This document shows positions 26,735 through 34,900 of a stretch of DNA of 64,000 nt, piece by piece. The stretch is from Microbacterium sp. MYb62. Its GTDB lineage: Bacteria > Actinomycetota > Actinomycetes > Actinomycetales > Microbacteriaceae. Numbering within the stretch: the stretch's first letter is position 1; each line of letters begins with the position of its first letter. The notes beneath the pieces were generated by a model. The model did no database searches and was not told where the DNA came from. It worked only from the letters and a program-made list of their open reading frames with translations. Both the position numbers and the translations under genes were made by a program. The stretch spans positions 1 to 64,000 of the forward strand of contig NZ_PCOY01000015.1 in NCBI RefSeq assembly GCF_002979475.1. Reading direction: 5' to 3'.

Positions 26735-27493
26735 ATGACCCGAATCCGTGCAGGGCTGTGCTCGGTGACCTTCCGCGCTCTCGAGCCGGAGCGCATCGTC
26801 GAGATCGCGGCTGCGGCCGGGCTCGAGGCGATCGAGTGGGGCGGCGACGTGCATGTGCCGCCCGGCGACGTCGGGCGCGCGGCGGCGGTGGCTCGAGCCA
26901 CATCCGACGCCGGGCTCGCCGTCGCCTCGTACGGCTCCTACTTCCGCGCGGGAGGGGACGAGTCGCTGACGGCGATCCTCGACAGCGCGGAGGCCCTGGG
27001 CGCCGATCGCGTCCGCATCTGGGCCGGAGGCACGGGCTCGGAGGCCGCCGACGACGCACACTGGAGCGCGGTGGTGACGCGTCTGCGGTCTGCGGCGGAC
27101 GAGGCCGCGTCGCGGGGGATCGGCCTCGCACTGGAGTTCCACTCCCGAACGCTCGCGGACACCGCGCCCACCACACTCCGGCTGCTGGCCGAGGTCGGCA
27201 GTCCGGCGCTGTCGACCTATTGGCAGCCGACGGTCGGTGCCTCGGTCGACGCGGCGCTGGAGGAGTACCGCGCGGTCGCGGCGCACACGACGGCCGCCCA
27301 TGTGTTCTCGTGGTGGCCGACCACGGAGCGGCTGCCGCTGCGGGCGCGAGACGCCCTCTGGACGCGGTTCTTCGCCGCGGCCCGCGGCGCGGAGCGCCCG
27401 CCCCGCGACGCCCTGCTCGAGTTCGTCCCGGGTGACGATCCGGCGCTGCTCCCGACCGAGGCCAAGGCGCTGCGCGAGTACCTCTCCGTCTAG
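26735..27493 (+). CDS. TIM-barrel sugar isomerase/epimerase-like protein
   Basis: The 252-residue protein also has the xylose-isomerase-like barrel pattern: CSVTFRALEPERIVEIAAAAGLEAIEWGGD, VRIWAGG, and LALEFHSRTLAD with the likely metal-binding Glu. It is only about a quarter identical by eye to the preceding TIM-barrel protein, so the two probably catalyse different steps. It starts 33 bp after that gene, behind GAGAGGA. It is the last gene before the polyuronide locus, and no terminator is obvious between them. Confidence 0.82.
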   Translation: MTRIRAGLCSVTFRALEPERIVEIAAAAGLEAIEWGGDVHVPPGDVGRAAAVARATSDAGLAVASYGSYFRAGGDESLTAILDSAEALGADRVRIWAGGTGSEAADDAHWSAVVTRLRSAADEAASRGIGLALEFHSRTLADTAPTTLRLLAEVGSPALSTYWQPTVGASVDAALEEYRAVAAHTTAAHVFSWWPTTERLPLRARDALWTRFFAAARGAERPPRDALLEFVPGDDPALLPTEAKALREYLSV

Positions 27494-27542
27494 CATCCGA
27501 CGTCGTCCCCCCGCCGCTCTGGCGCCGAGCGGTGCTCGCCCC

Positions 27543-27578
27543 TATAGTGGGTGGCACCGCGTGGCAAACGTTTGCCAC
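27543..27578 (+). promoter_or_regulatory. Promoter and operator A of the first PL6 lyase
   Basis: A TATAGT -10 (27543-27548; its -35 is poor) is followed at about +6 by the perfect 18-bp palindrome GTGGCAAACGTTTGCCAC (27561-27578). It is one of four copies of the same LacI-type operator in the window. The downstream position suggests repression by roadblock. Confidence 0.75.
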
Positions 27579-27629
27579 AGCAGGCGTCCTCCTCGCGGTG
27601 AGTCTCGAATCAACGACGATCGGAGAAAG

Positions 27630-29063
27630 ATGTCTGGCACGAAGAAACGCCTCCTCGCGGCCGCGGCCGTGGCGGTGCTCACGTTGACGGGGGTGACGAT
27701 GGCGGATGCGGCTGTCGGGGCCACCTCCACCGTGACCTCCCTGGCCCAGCTGCAGTCGGCGATCAGCACCGCCGGCGCGGGCGACACGATCATTCTCAAG
27801 AACGGCACGTACACCGTGTCGAGCAGTTCACCGCTGACGATCTCGGGCGGCGGGACCGGCGCCGCGCCGGTGACGATCGCCGCGGAGAGCGTGGGCGGCG
27901 TCACCCTCACCGGCACGAAGAGCTTCGTCTTCGCCGGCGCGCATGATGTCGTGATCGAGGGCTTCCGGTTCACGCAATCGACGACCCTGGAGATCCCGGC
28001 GGACAGCCGAGCCATCACCCTCCGGCGTGACGAGTTCGCCTTCGCCGACGTCGAGGGCCTGCACAACGTGATGGTCCGTGCCGACGACTCCGTCGTCGAA
28101 TACAGCTGGTTCCACGGCAAGACGACCCTCGGCGTCTACCTCGGCATCGAGGGGGCGGGGTCGACCGACATGGCGACCGGGGTGAAGGTGCGGCACAACT
28201 ACTTCTCCGATCACAACTTCGCCGGCGCGAACGGCGGGGAGTCGATCCGGCTCGGGGTCAGCCCGCGGGCGCTGAGCGTGGCGGGCGCCGTCGTGGAGCA
28301 CAACCTGTTCGAGGAGGCCAACGGCGACCCCGAGGCGATCTCGGTCAAATCGAGCGGCAACACGATCCGGTACAACACCATCCGCAGCAGCCTCGGCGGC
28401 ATCGTGCTGCGCCACGGCAACGACAACACCGTCGTCGGCAACCGCATCATCGGCGGCGACAACGGCATCCGCATCTACGGCAACGATCACGAGATCATCA
28501 ACAACTATGTCGCCGGGATCAGCGGCAAGGCGCTCATCATCGGATCGGGCACGCTGCGGGATCACTACGAGGGTGAGCCCTCGACCTCGCGCACCAAGAA
28601 CGACGCCCCTGACCGCATCCGCATCGCGTTGAACTCCTTCGTGAACAACGGCGACGGCATCGCCGGCGAGACGAACCGGACTGTCCCGCCGCTCGACGTC
28701 ACGATCGTCGACAACGTCATCCAGGGCGCCACCGGGAAGCTCGCGGACGTGCCGCTCATGCAGGACTTCTACTGGCGGGGCAACATCCTCTGGGGAGCGG
28801 CCGCCAACGGCAACATCCCGACGGTCGGCTACACGAAGGTGAATCCGCAGCTGTCGCTGGACGCCGCCGGAACCTGGCGTCCGGGGTCGACGAGCCCCGT
28901 GGTCGATGCCGCGAATCAGACGAATCACGCGAACTGGGTGACGGACGACATCGACGGGCGCACGCGCGCGGGTGTCTTCGACGTCGGTGCGCACGAGGTG
29001 AACGGTGGCGCGGCCACCCGCGCACCGCTGACGGTCGCCGACGTGGGCCCGAGCGCTCCGTAG
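27630..29063 (+). CDS. Secreted PL6 family polysaccharide lyase
   Basis: The 477-residue protein has a Sec signal peptide (MSGTKKRLLAAAAVAVLTL then ADAA) and a right-handed beta-helix of the PL6 family (alginate lyase / chondroitinase B). The two catalytic residues are in place: Lys240 in AISVKSS and Arg261 in VLRHGN. Their 21-residue spacing equals that of the known Lys250/Arg271 pair of chondroitinase B. NGGESIRLGVS and NGDPEAIS, which line the active site and metal site, are present. GGAGAAAG precedes the ATG at 27630. PL6 enzymes cut by beta-elimination and leave unsaturated uronates. Alginate is the commonest substrate, but dermatan-type polymers cannot be excluded. Confidence 0.9.
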   Translation: MSGTKKRLLAAAAVAVLTLTGVTMADAAVGATSTVTSLAQLQSAISTAGAGDTIILKNGTYTVSSSSPLTISGGGTGAAPVTIAAESVGGVTLTGTKSFVFAGAHDVVIEGFRFTQSTTLEIPADSRAITLRRDEFAFADVEGLHNVMVRADDSVVEYSWFHGKTTLGVYLGIEGAGSTDMATGVKVRHNYFSDHNFAGANGGESIRLGVSPRALSVAGAVVEHNLFEEANGDPEAISVKSSGNTIRYNTIRSSLGGIVLRHGNDNTVVGNRIIGGDNGIRIYGNDHEIINNYVAGISGKALIIGSGTLRDHYEGEPSTSRTKNDAPDRIRIALNSFVNNGDGIAGETNRTVPPLDVTIVDNVIQGATGKLADVPLMQDFYWRGNILWGAAANGNIPTVGYTKVNPQLSLDAAGTWRPGSTSPVVDAANQTNHANWVTDDIDGRTRAGVFDVGAHEVNGGAATRAPLTVADVGPSAP

Positions 29064-29075
29064 TACCGGCCGGCA

Positions 29076-29119
29076 CCGCTGCCCCTCCGCCCCTCGTGAA
29101 CAGGGCGGAGGGGCAGCGG
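29076..29119. terminator. Bidirectional terminator between PL6 lyase and uxaC
   Basis: A perfect 17-bp stem (CCGCTGCCCCTCCGCCC with its complement) and a 10-nt loop follow the PL6 stop by about 12 bp. The two genes converge, so the hairpin serves at least the plus-strand message. Confidence 0.85.
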
Positions 29120-29124
29120 CGTCA

Positions 29125-29266
29125 GAGGGCCGTGGTATCGGAGGGCAGCGGTGTCGGAGGGCCGTGGTGCCGGAGGACCGTGGTGCCTGGTGGCCGTGGC
29201 GCCAGAGAGCGTGGTGCCAGAGAGCGTGGCGCCAGAGGGCGTGGTGTCAGAGGGCGTGGCGTCAGG
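29125..29266. repeat. Degenerate 15-bp tandem repeat at the 3' end of uxaC
   Basis: About nine imperfect 15-bp units of the type GCGTGGTGCCAGAGA / GCGTGGCGTCAGAGG fill the gap between the PL6 terminator and uxaC. The last unit overlaps the uxaC stop codon, so the repeat may have grown from the gene end. The period equals that of the array at 251-400, but the sequence differs. Confidence 0.75.
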
Positions 29267-30677
29267 GGCGCGGGATGCGGAACGTGTCGTACGGGACGCG
29301 CTCCACGAGGTCGTGCGCGATGTCGACGGCGTCCGCATCCGTCAGGCGGTGGGTCGCGACGAGGGAGGCGAGATAGGTGGCATCCGCGCGGCGGGCCATG
29401 TCGTGTCTGGCCGGGATCGAGCAGAACGCCCTGGTGTCGTCGATGAACCCCGAGGTCTTCGCGAAACCCGCACTGTCGGTGACGGCACGGCGGTATCGCT
29501 CCATGGCGTCCGGAGTGTCGAGGAACCACCACGGCGCACCCACGTAGACGCTCGGGTAGAAACCGGCGAGCGGTGCGAGCTCGCGTGAGAACGCGGTCTC
29601 GTCCACGGTGAAGAGCACGAGCCGCAGGGCCGTTCCCGTTCCGAAGTCGTTCAGCGCCCGCCGCAGCGGTTCCGTGAAAGCGGTCGGCAGCGGCAGGTCG
29701 TGGCCGGTGTCGGCGCCGTGCCGCTCGAGCGTGGGCATGTGGTGGTTGCGGTGCACGCCGGGGTGCAGCTGCATCACCATGCCGTCCTCGGCGGACATCT
29801 CCAGGAGTCGGTAGAGGATGTCACGCCGGTACGCGGTGCCCTCGGACGGGGTGGCCGTGCCGCGGAGGCCGGCGGCGTGGATGCGGTCAGCCTCGTGAGG
29901 ATCGAGTGGCAGCGCCCAGGCGTCGGGGACGCCGGTGTCGGTGGCCGTGCCGCCCAGGCTGCGGAAGTACGCGCGTCGGGCGCGGAGGGCCGCGAGGAGT
30001 CCCTCGTAGGTGTCGCACGGGATGTCGGCCGACGACGCGAGTCCGTCGAGAGCCGAACGCCAGATCGCGGCCGACGGGTCCATGATCCTGTCGGCACGGA
30101 ACGTCGGGAGCACGCGTCCGGCGAAACCGGGATCCGCGGCGAGTGCTCGATGATCCGCGAGGTCGGCGGCGGGGTCGTCGGTCGTGGCGAGCACGTCGAC
30201 CCCGAATCGCGTGAACAGGGCGCGGGGGCGGAAGGCCTCCTCCGTGAGGCGCTCGGCGACCTCGTCGTAGATGCGATCGGCGGTGTCGGCGGACAGGCGT
30301 GCCTCGACGCCGAACACCTCGCCGAGCTGATATTCCAGCCAGTACTGCACCGAGGTCGCGCGGAACAGGTGCCAGTGCGCGGCGAGCACGCGCCACGCCT
30401 CCCGAGGATCGACGGGCGACCCGCCGACCGGGGCCTGCACTCTTGCGAGCGGGACGCCGGCACCGTGCAGCACGCGGGTGACGTAGTGGTCGCCGGTCAG
30501 CAGCAGCTCGGTGGGGGAGGCGAACGGCGCATCGTCGGCGAGGAGCTTCGCGGACACGTGTCCGTGCGGCGAGCAGATCGGCGCATCCGCCACTTCGAGG
30601 TAGAGCTCGCGGGCGAGTTCGCGGGTCTTCGGGTCGCTGGGGAACAGGCGATCCGGATGCATCGTGGTGGTCGGCAT
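29262..30677 (-). CDS. uxaC: Glucuronate isomerase
   Basis: UxaC converts D-glucuronate to D-fructuronate (and D-galacturonate to D-tagaturonate). The 471-residue protein shows the family pattern: DAPICSPHGHVS with the metal-ligand histidines (38 and 40), FRATSVQYWLEY, VLATTDDPAADL, VMQLHPGVHRNHH, and the C-terminal FYPSVYVGAPWWFLD and GFIDDTRAFCSIPARHD. Its length is normal. The ATG at 30677 has GAAGGA upstream. It diverges from the fructuronate reductase-like gene across operator B. The enzyme should feed hexuronates released from imported oligomers into the Ashwell pathway. Confidence 0.95.
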   Translation of the reverse strand: MPTTTMHPDRLFPSDPKTRELARELYLEVADAPICSPHGHVSAKLLADDAPFASPTELLLTGDHYVTRVLHGAGVPLARVQAPVGGSPVDPREAWRVLAAHWHLFRATSVQYWLEYQLGEVFGVEARLSADTADRIYDEVAERLTEEAFRPRALFTRFGVDVLATTDDPAADLADHRALAADPGFAGRVLPTFRADRIMDPSAAIWRSALDGLASSADIPCDTYEGLLAALRARRAYFRSLGGTATDTGVPDAWALPLDPHEADRIHAAGLRGTATPSEGTAYRRDILYRLLEMSAEDGMVMQLHPGVHRNHHMPTLERHGADTGHDLPLPTAFTEPLRRALNDFGTGTALRLVLFTVDETAFSRELAPLAGFYPSVYVGAPWWFLDTPDAMERYRRAVTDSAGFAKTSGFIDDTRAFCSIPARHDMARRADATYLASLVATHRLTDADAVDIAHDLVERVPYDTFRIPRP

Positions 30678-30729
30678 GCTGTCCTTCGGCGATCGTGCGG
30701 GGAGGGGAGCGCACTCGTCCCTCCGTGGC

Positions 30730-30768
30730 AGGTTACTTGCTGGCACGACGATTGGCAATCGCTTGCCA
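30730..30768. promoter_or_regulatory. uxaC promoter with operator B
   Basis: On the minus strand TTGCCA (30753-30758) and TAACCT (30730-30735) are 17 bp apart, a good promoter for uxaC. The -35 is one arm of the palindrome TGGCAATCGCTTGCCA (30753-30768), operator B. The other arm gives TTGCCA on the plus strand and could act as a -35 for the divergent reductase gene, although its -10 is poor. A repressor bound here would cover both -35 regions. Confidence 0.7.
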
Positions 30769-30819
30769 TAGACTGCGGGATAGCGATGGATATCCCGACG
30801 CGGAGAAGAGGAGCACGGC

Positions 30820-32169
30820 ATGCGGAACGCGCACGGAGACGGTGCCACGGACGACACCCCGACGATCGCGCATCTGGGTGTCGGCGCCTTCCACCGCGCG
30901 CACCAGGCCTGGTACACCCACCGTGCATCCGTCGTGGGGCAGCCGTGGCGGATCGTGGCGTTCACCGGGCGGTCGTCCCGGCAGGCAGACGTGCTGCGCG
31001 CCAGGGGCGGTAGGTACACCCTGGTGACGCGCGGCGCCGACGCCGACGAGCTCTCCGAGATCACGAGTATCCGCGAGGTGCACGACGGGGCGGACCAGGC
31101 GTCGTGGCGAGCGGTCGTCTCCCGCCCCTCGACCCGGGTGGTGACTCTGACCATCACCGAGGCGGGCTATCGTCTGAACGGCCGTGGCCGACTCGACACC
31201 GCTGCGCCCGACGTCGCCGCGGATCTGGGCAGCGCGAGGACCGACGCGACAGCCCCCGCGGCGACGGCGCCCGTGCGACTGGCGGCGGGCCTCGCGGCCC
31301 GGCGTGCGTCCGGCGCCGGCGAGCTGACGGTGATCAGCTGCGACAACCTGTCGGCGAACGGGGCGATCACGCGGGCGGTCGTGCGCGCCGCCGCCGCCGA
31401 GTGGGATCCGACGCTCGTCGACTGGATCGATGCGCACGTCACCTTCCTCTCGTCGATGGTCGATCGGATCACGCCGCGCACCACGCCCGCCGACATCGAC
31501 GAGGTCGAGCGGCGCACAGGCATCCGCGATGAGGGCACGGTCGTCGCCGAGCCCTTCTCGGAGTGGATCATCGAAGAGCCGTCCCCGGCCGGGTTCGCGG
31601 GCCCCCGTCCCGCGTGGGCGCAGGTGGGCGTGCGCTTCGAGTCCGACCTGGCGGGCTTCGAAGAGCGGAAGCTGCGCATCCTCAACGGCGCCCACTCCCT
31701 GCTCGCGTATCAGGGGCTGCGGCGCGGGTTCGACGACGTCGCGACCGCCTTCGCCGATCCTGCGCTGCGCGATCTCGTCGAGGAGTACTGGGTGGAGGCC
31801 GCGGCGAGCTGTCGGCTGCCCCCGTCCGAGCTGGCCGCGGCAGTCGCCGCCACCAGGGAGCGCTTCGCGAACGCCCGCATCGGGCACACCCTCGCGCAGA
31901 TCGCGATGGACGGCGCGCACAAGCTGCCGCATCGCATCGTTCCGGTCCTCGCGCACGCGGTCCGTGCGGGCGGGGAGGCCTCCGCCCCCGCATCCGCCAT
32001 CGCCGCGTGGGCCGTCCGGAGCGGACAGGGCGACGACGCCGTGGAACGCCTGCTCGACGGCGTCGCCGACTCGGCGGTGCTTCCCGCGATGCGCGCCGCC
32101 ATCGCCCGCGGAATCCGTAGGCTGGAGTCCGATCCCGTCGGCGCCGTGCGCGGCGGCGGGGCGATCTGA
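30820..32169 (+). CDS. Mannitol dehydrogenase family protein, probable fructuronate reductase
   Basis: The 449-residue protein is a polyol-specific long-chain dehydrogenase. The N-terminal nucleotide-binding segment reads HLGVGAFHRAHQ. The catalytic pattern Lys284-x4-Asn289-x2-His292 (KLRILNGAH) is intact. Beside uxaC the natural reaction is reduction of D-fructuronate to D-mannonate (UxuB). Mannitol or altronate activity cannot be excluded from sequence. GAAGAGGAG precedes the ATG. A LacI regulator follows 22 bp after the stop and is likely co-transcribed. Mannonate dehydratase, the next enzyme, is not in the window. Confidence 0.87.
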   Translation: MRNAHGDGATDDTPTIAHLGVGAFHRAHQAWYTHRASVVGQPWRIVAFTGRSSRQADVLRARGGRYTLVTRGADADELSEITSIREVHDGADQASWRAVVSRPSTRVVTLTITEAGYRLNGRGRLDTAAPDVAADLGSARTDATAPAATAPVRLAAGLAARRASGAGELTVISCDNLSANGAITRAVVRAAAAEWDPTLVDWIDAHVTFLSSMVDRITPRTTPADIDEVERRTGIRDEGTVVAEPFSEWIIEEPSPAGFAGPRPAWAQVGVRFESDLAGFEERKLRILNGAHSLLAYQGLRRGFDDVATAFADPALRDLVEEYWVEAAASCRLPPSELAAAVAATRERFANARIGHTLAQIAMDGAHKLPHRIVPVLAHAVRAGGEASAPASAIAAWAVRSGQGDDAVERLLDGVADSAVLPAMRAAIARGIRRLESDPVGAVRGGGAI

Positions 32170-32191
32170 TCCGAAGATGAGACGGAGACCG

Positions 32192-33265
32192 ATGAGTGAC
32201 GACGGAGCCACCCGGGGTGCGGCACCGGGCGAACCCGCCGCCGTCGACGCGGCCGTCGAGGACTCACCGGGACGCGGCCAGGAGAACGTGACGATCTACG
32301 ACGTCGCGAAGCTCGCCGGCGTCAATCCGTCCACGGTCTCCCGGGCGCTGAACCGTCCCGGTCGGGTCAACGCGCTCACCGAGCGCCGTATCCGCGCCGC
32401 GGCCGAGACCCTGAACTATCACGTGAACCCGATGGCACGGGCGCTGCCCACCGGTCGTACCTCGATCGTCGGGATCGTCGTCTCCGACATCACGAACCCG
32501 GTGTTCTTCGACGTCATCCGCGGCGCCGAGGCCGCGGCCGCGAGGTCCGGCTACACCCTGGTCCTCACGGAATCGGAGGAGTCCGACGAGCGCGAGTACG
32601 ATCGCGCGCAGCAGATGATGCGCATGGTCGACGGTCTGCTGCTGGCAACTCCCCGCATGTCGGACGATCAGATCCGCGCCCTCGCGCGGCAGAAGCCCAT
32701 CGCGGTCGTCAACCGACTCGTCGACGACGTGCTCTCGGTCGTCCCCGACGTCCAGCAGGGGATCGCGGAAGCCGTCCGCCATCTGCGCGGACTCGGGCAC
32801 AGCCGGATCGCGTACGTCCCCGGCCCGCCGCTGTCATGGATGGCGCGCCGTCGCGGCGAACTGCTGGCGGAGCGCTGCGAGTGGGCGCACATCGAGCTCG
32901 TCGACCTCGACGCGGTGGCGCCGACCGTGGCCGGCGGACGCAGCTCCGCCGTCGCGGTGCGCGACAGCGGGGCGACCGCCGTGATCGCCTACAACGACCT
33001 GATCGCGATCGGACTGATGCAGGAGCTCGTCGAGACGGGCATCCGCATCCCCGCCGACATCAGCGTCATCGGCTTCGACGACATCTTCGGCGCGGACTTC
33101 ACCTCGCCGCCGCTCACGACGATCAAGTCGCCGCTGCGCGAGGGCGGCGACCATGCCATGGGAGAGATGCTCGGCCGGGTGACCGGATCCGGGGCGCCGC
33201 TGGCCGGGTTCGACCTGGCCACGACGCTGATCGTCCGCGGCTCCACCGGAACGGCCGCCCGCTGA
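32192..33265 (+). CDS. LacI family regulator of the uronate locus
   Basis: The 357-residue protein has a 30-residue acidic N-terminal tail, then a LacI helix-turn-helix (about residues 34-57, IYDVAKLAGVNPSTVSRAL), the hinge helix NPMARALPTGRT, and the effector domain (VGIVVSDITNPVFFDVIRGAE to SVIGFDDIFGADF). It lies downstream of the reductase and so behind operator B, which would give autoregulation. It is one of two LacI proteins that could bind the four TGGCAA-type operators. The ATG at 32192 is preceded by GGAG; another ATG lies five codons upstream. Confidence 0.92.
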   Translation: MSDDGATRGAAPGEPAAVDAAVEDSPGRGQENVTIYDVAKLAGVNPSTVSRALNRPGRVNALTERRIRAAAETLNYHVNPMARALPTGRTSIVGIVVSDITNPVFFDVIRGAEAAAARSGYTLVLTESEESDEREYDRAQQMMRMVDGLLLATPRMSDDQIRALARQKPIAVVNRLVDDVLSVVPDVQQGIAEAVRHLRGLGHSRIAYVPGPPLSWMARRRGELLAERCEWAHIELVDLDAVAPTVAGGRSSAVAVRDSGATAVIAYNDLIAIGLMQELVETGIRIPADISVIGFDDIFGADFTSPPLTTIKSPLREGGDHAMGEMLGRVTGSGAPLAGFDLATTLIVRGSTGTAAR

Positions 33266-33308
33266 CCCCGGCGCACCGTCCCGAGGTCGTCGGGACGGTG
33301 CGCCGGGG
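33266..33308. terminator. Bidirectional terminator between LacI and second PL6 gene
   Basis: A perfect 19-bp stem (CCCCGGCGCACCGTCCCGA with its complement) and a 5-nt loop start right after the LacI stop. The facing PL6 gene ends 25 bp beyond. Confidence 0.88.
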
Positions 33309-33332
33309 CCGACGGGCGGCCGCTGCGGGTGA

Positions 33333-34817
33333 TCAGGGTGCGAGCGGGCCGACATCCTCCGCGGTCAGCGGGGCGCGGCGGGCGGCAGCAGCGGTCAGTT
33401 CGTGCGGGCCGACGTCGGCGGTGCCGATGCGCTTGCGCCCGTCGATGTCATCGCGCACGTACGGCGCGTGGTCCTGCGTCGCCGCGTCCACGGCCGGGCT
33501 CGACGGGCCGATGCGGAGCACGTCGGCGCCGTCCCTGATGAGCTGGGGATCGATGCGCGAGTAGCCGGTGGTCGGCAGATCGCCGTCCGCGGCGGCGCCC
33601 CAGAGGATGTTGCCACTCCAGACGAAGCCCTGTGACATGGGGACGGAGGCGAGAAGCCCGACATCGCCCTGGATGATGTTGTCGACGATGACGCAGTCGT
33701 GGGGCTCGAGCGGCCGATGCGTCTCGCCGGACACACCGCCCGCGTTGCCGATGAAGGAGTTCAGGGCGATGCGGATGCGGTCGGCGGCATCGTTCTTGGT
33801 GCGGGAGGTCGACGGCTCGCCCTCGTAGTGGTCGCGCACCGTGCCGGCGCCGAGCACGAGCGCGGTGTCCGCGGTCTCGCCGATGTAGTTGTTCACGATC
33901 ACGTGGTCGTTGCCGTAGACGCGGATGCCGCGCAGGCCCCGGATGATGTGGTTCGACTCGACCCTGGTGCGGTTGCCATGGCGGAGCACGATGCCGCCGC
34001 CGCTGTCGCGGATCGTGTTCCTGCGGATGATGTTGTCGCTGGATTTGACCGAGATCGCCTCCGGGTCGCCGTTCGTCCGCTCGAACAGGTTGTCCTCGAC
34101 GATCGCGTTCGCGCTGCGCAGCGCCCGCGGGCTCACACCGAGGCGGATCGGCTCGCCGCCGTTGTCGCCGGCGAAGGAATGGTCGGAGAAGTGGTTGTGA
34201 TGGATGTGCACGTCGGAGGCCATCTCGGTCGATCCGGCGCCTTCGACGCCGAGGAAGACGCCCAGCGTGGACTTGCTGTGGAAGTGGTTGTACTCCACGA
34301 CCGTGTCGTCCGCGCGCACCATCACGCAGTGCAGCCCCTCGATGTCCGCGAGGACGAACTCGTTGCGGCTCAGAGTGATCGCCTGGCAGTTCGCGGCGAT
34401 CTCGAGGGTCGTCGACTGCGTGAACACGAAGCCGCTCAGGACCACGTCGTGCGTCGCGTCGAACACGAAGCTCGCGGCGCCGGTGAAGGTGACGCCCCCG
34501 ATCGTCGCGGCGGCGATGGTCAGCGGCTTGTTCCCCCGCCCGCCCGCACCGGCGAGGCTGATCGGTGCTCCGTCCGGCACCGCGTAGGTGCCGTCGGCGA
34601 CGATGATGGTGCCGCCCTTGGTCATGGCGGCGATCGCCGCGCGGAGGGCGTCCACCGTCGCGACGTGCGTGTACGGTCCGCGGCCGGGCAGCATCGGCGC
34701 ACGGCGTCCGGCGGCCGCGGTGAGCGGACGGTCGAGCACGGCGGCGGTGGCCTGCTGCGGGATCGCGGCGGCTGCGACGCCGGCGACGGCGGACAGGATG
34801 AAGGTACGGCGCTTCAT
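33333..34817 (-). CDS. Secreted PL6 family polysaccharide lyase (second copy)
   Basis: This 494-residue paralogue of the PL6 lyase at 27630 keeps the catalytic Lys258 (AISVKSS) and Arg279 (VLRHGN), again 21 residues apart. It also has NGGEPIRLGVS and the shared HYEGEPSTSRTKND segment. Its signal peptide begins MKRRTFILSAVAG, an RRxFI twin-arginine motif, so export may be Tat-dependent, unlike the Sec-type signal of the other copy. A strong GAGGAGGA precedes the ATG. It is the last gene of the importer operon from 40128, 83 bp after the fucosidase. The sequence differences suggest the two lyases may prefer different blocks or chain lengths. Confidence 0.9.
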   Translation of the reverse strand: MKRRTFILSAVAGVAAAAIPQQATAAVLDRPLTAAAGRRAPMLPGRGPYTHVATVDALRAAIAAMTKGGTIIVADGTYAVPDGAPISLAGAGGRGNKPLTIAAATIGGVTFTGAASFVFDATHDVVLSGFVFTQSTTLEIAANCQAITLSRNEFVLADIEGLHCVMVRADDTVVEYNHFHSKSTLGVFLGVEGAGSTEMASDVHIHHNHFSDHSFAGDNGGEPIRLGVSPRALRSANAIVEDNLFERTNGDPEAISVKSSDNIIRRNTIRDSGGGIVLRHGNRTRVESNHIIRGLRGIRVYGNDHVIVNNYIGETADTALVLGAGTVRDHYEGEPSTSRTKNDAADRIRIALNSFIGNAGGVSGETHRPLEPHDCVIVDNIIQGDVGLLASVPMSQGFVWSGNILWGAAADGDLPTTGYSRIDPQLIRDGADVLRIGPSSPAVDAATQDHAPYVRDDIDGRKRIGTADVGPHELTAAAARRAPLTAEDVGPLAP

Positions 34818-34900
34818 GGGTTCCTCCTCGTTGAGGGATGAGCGGATGGTGGGGATGGGGTGACGGTTCAGGGGACGGAGGGAGGGGAGAGGCTGGTGCG

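Noticed and set aside
29125..29266. Small coding gene between PL6 and uxaC
   Set aside because: The sequence is a degenerate 15-bp tandem repeat; the conceptual peptide is repetitive and has no start signal.
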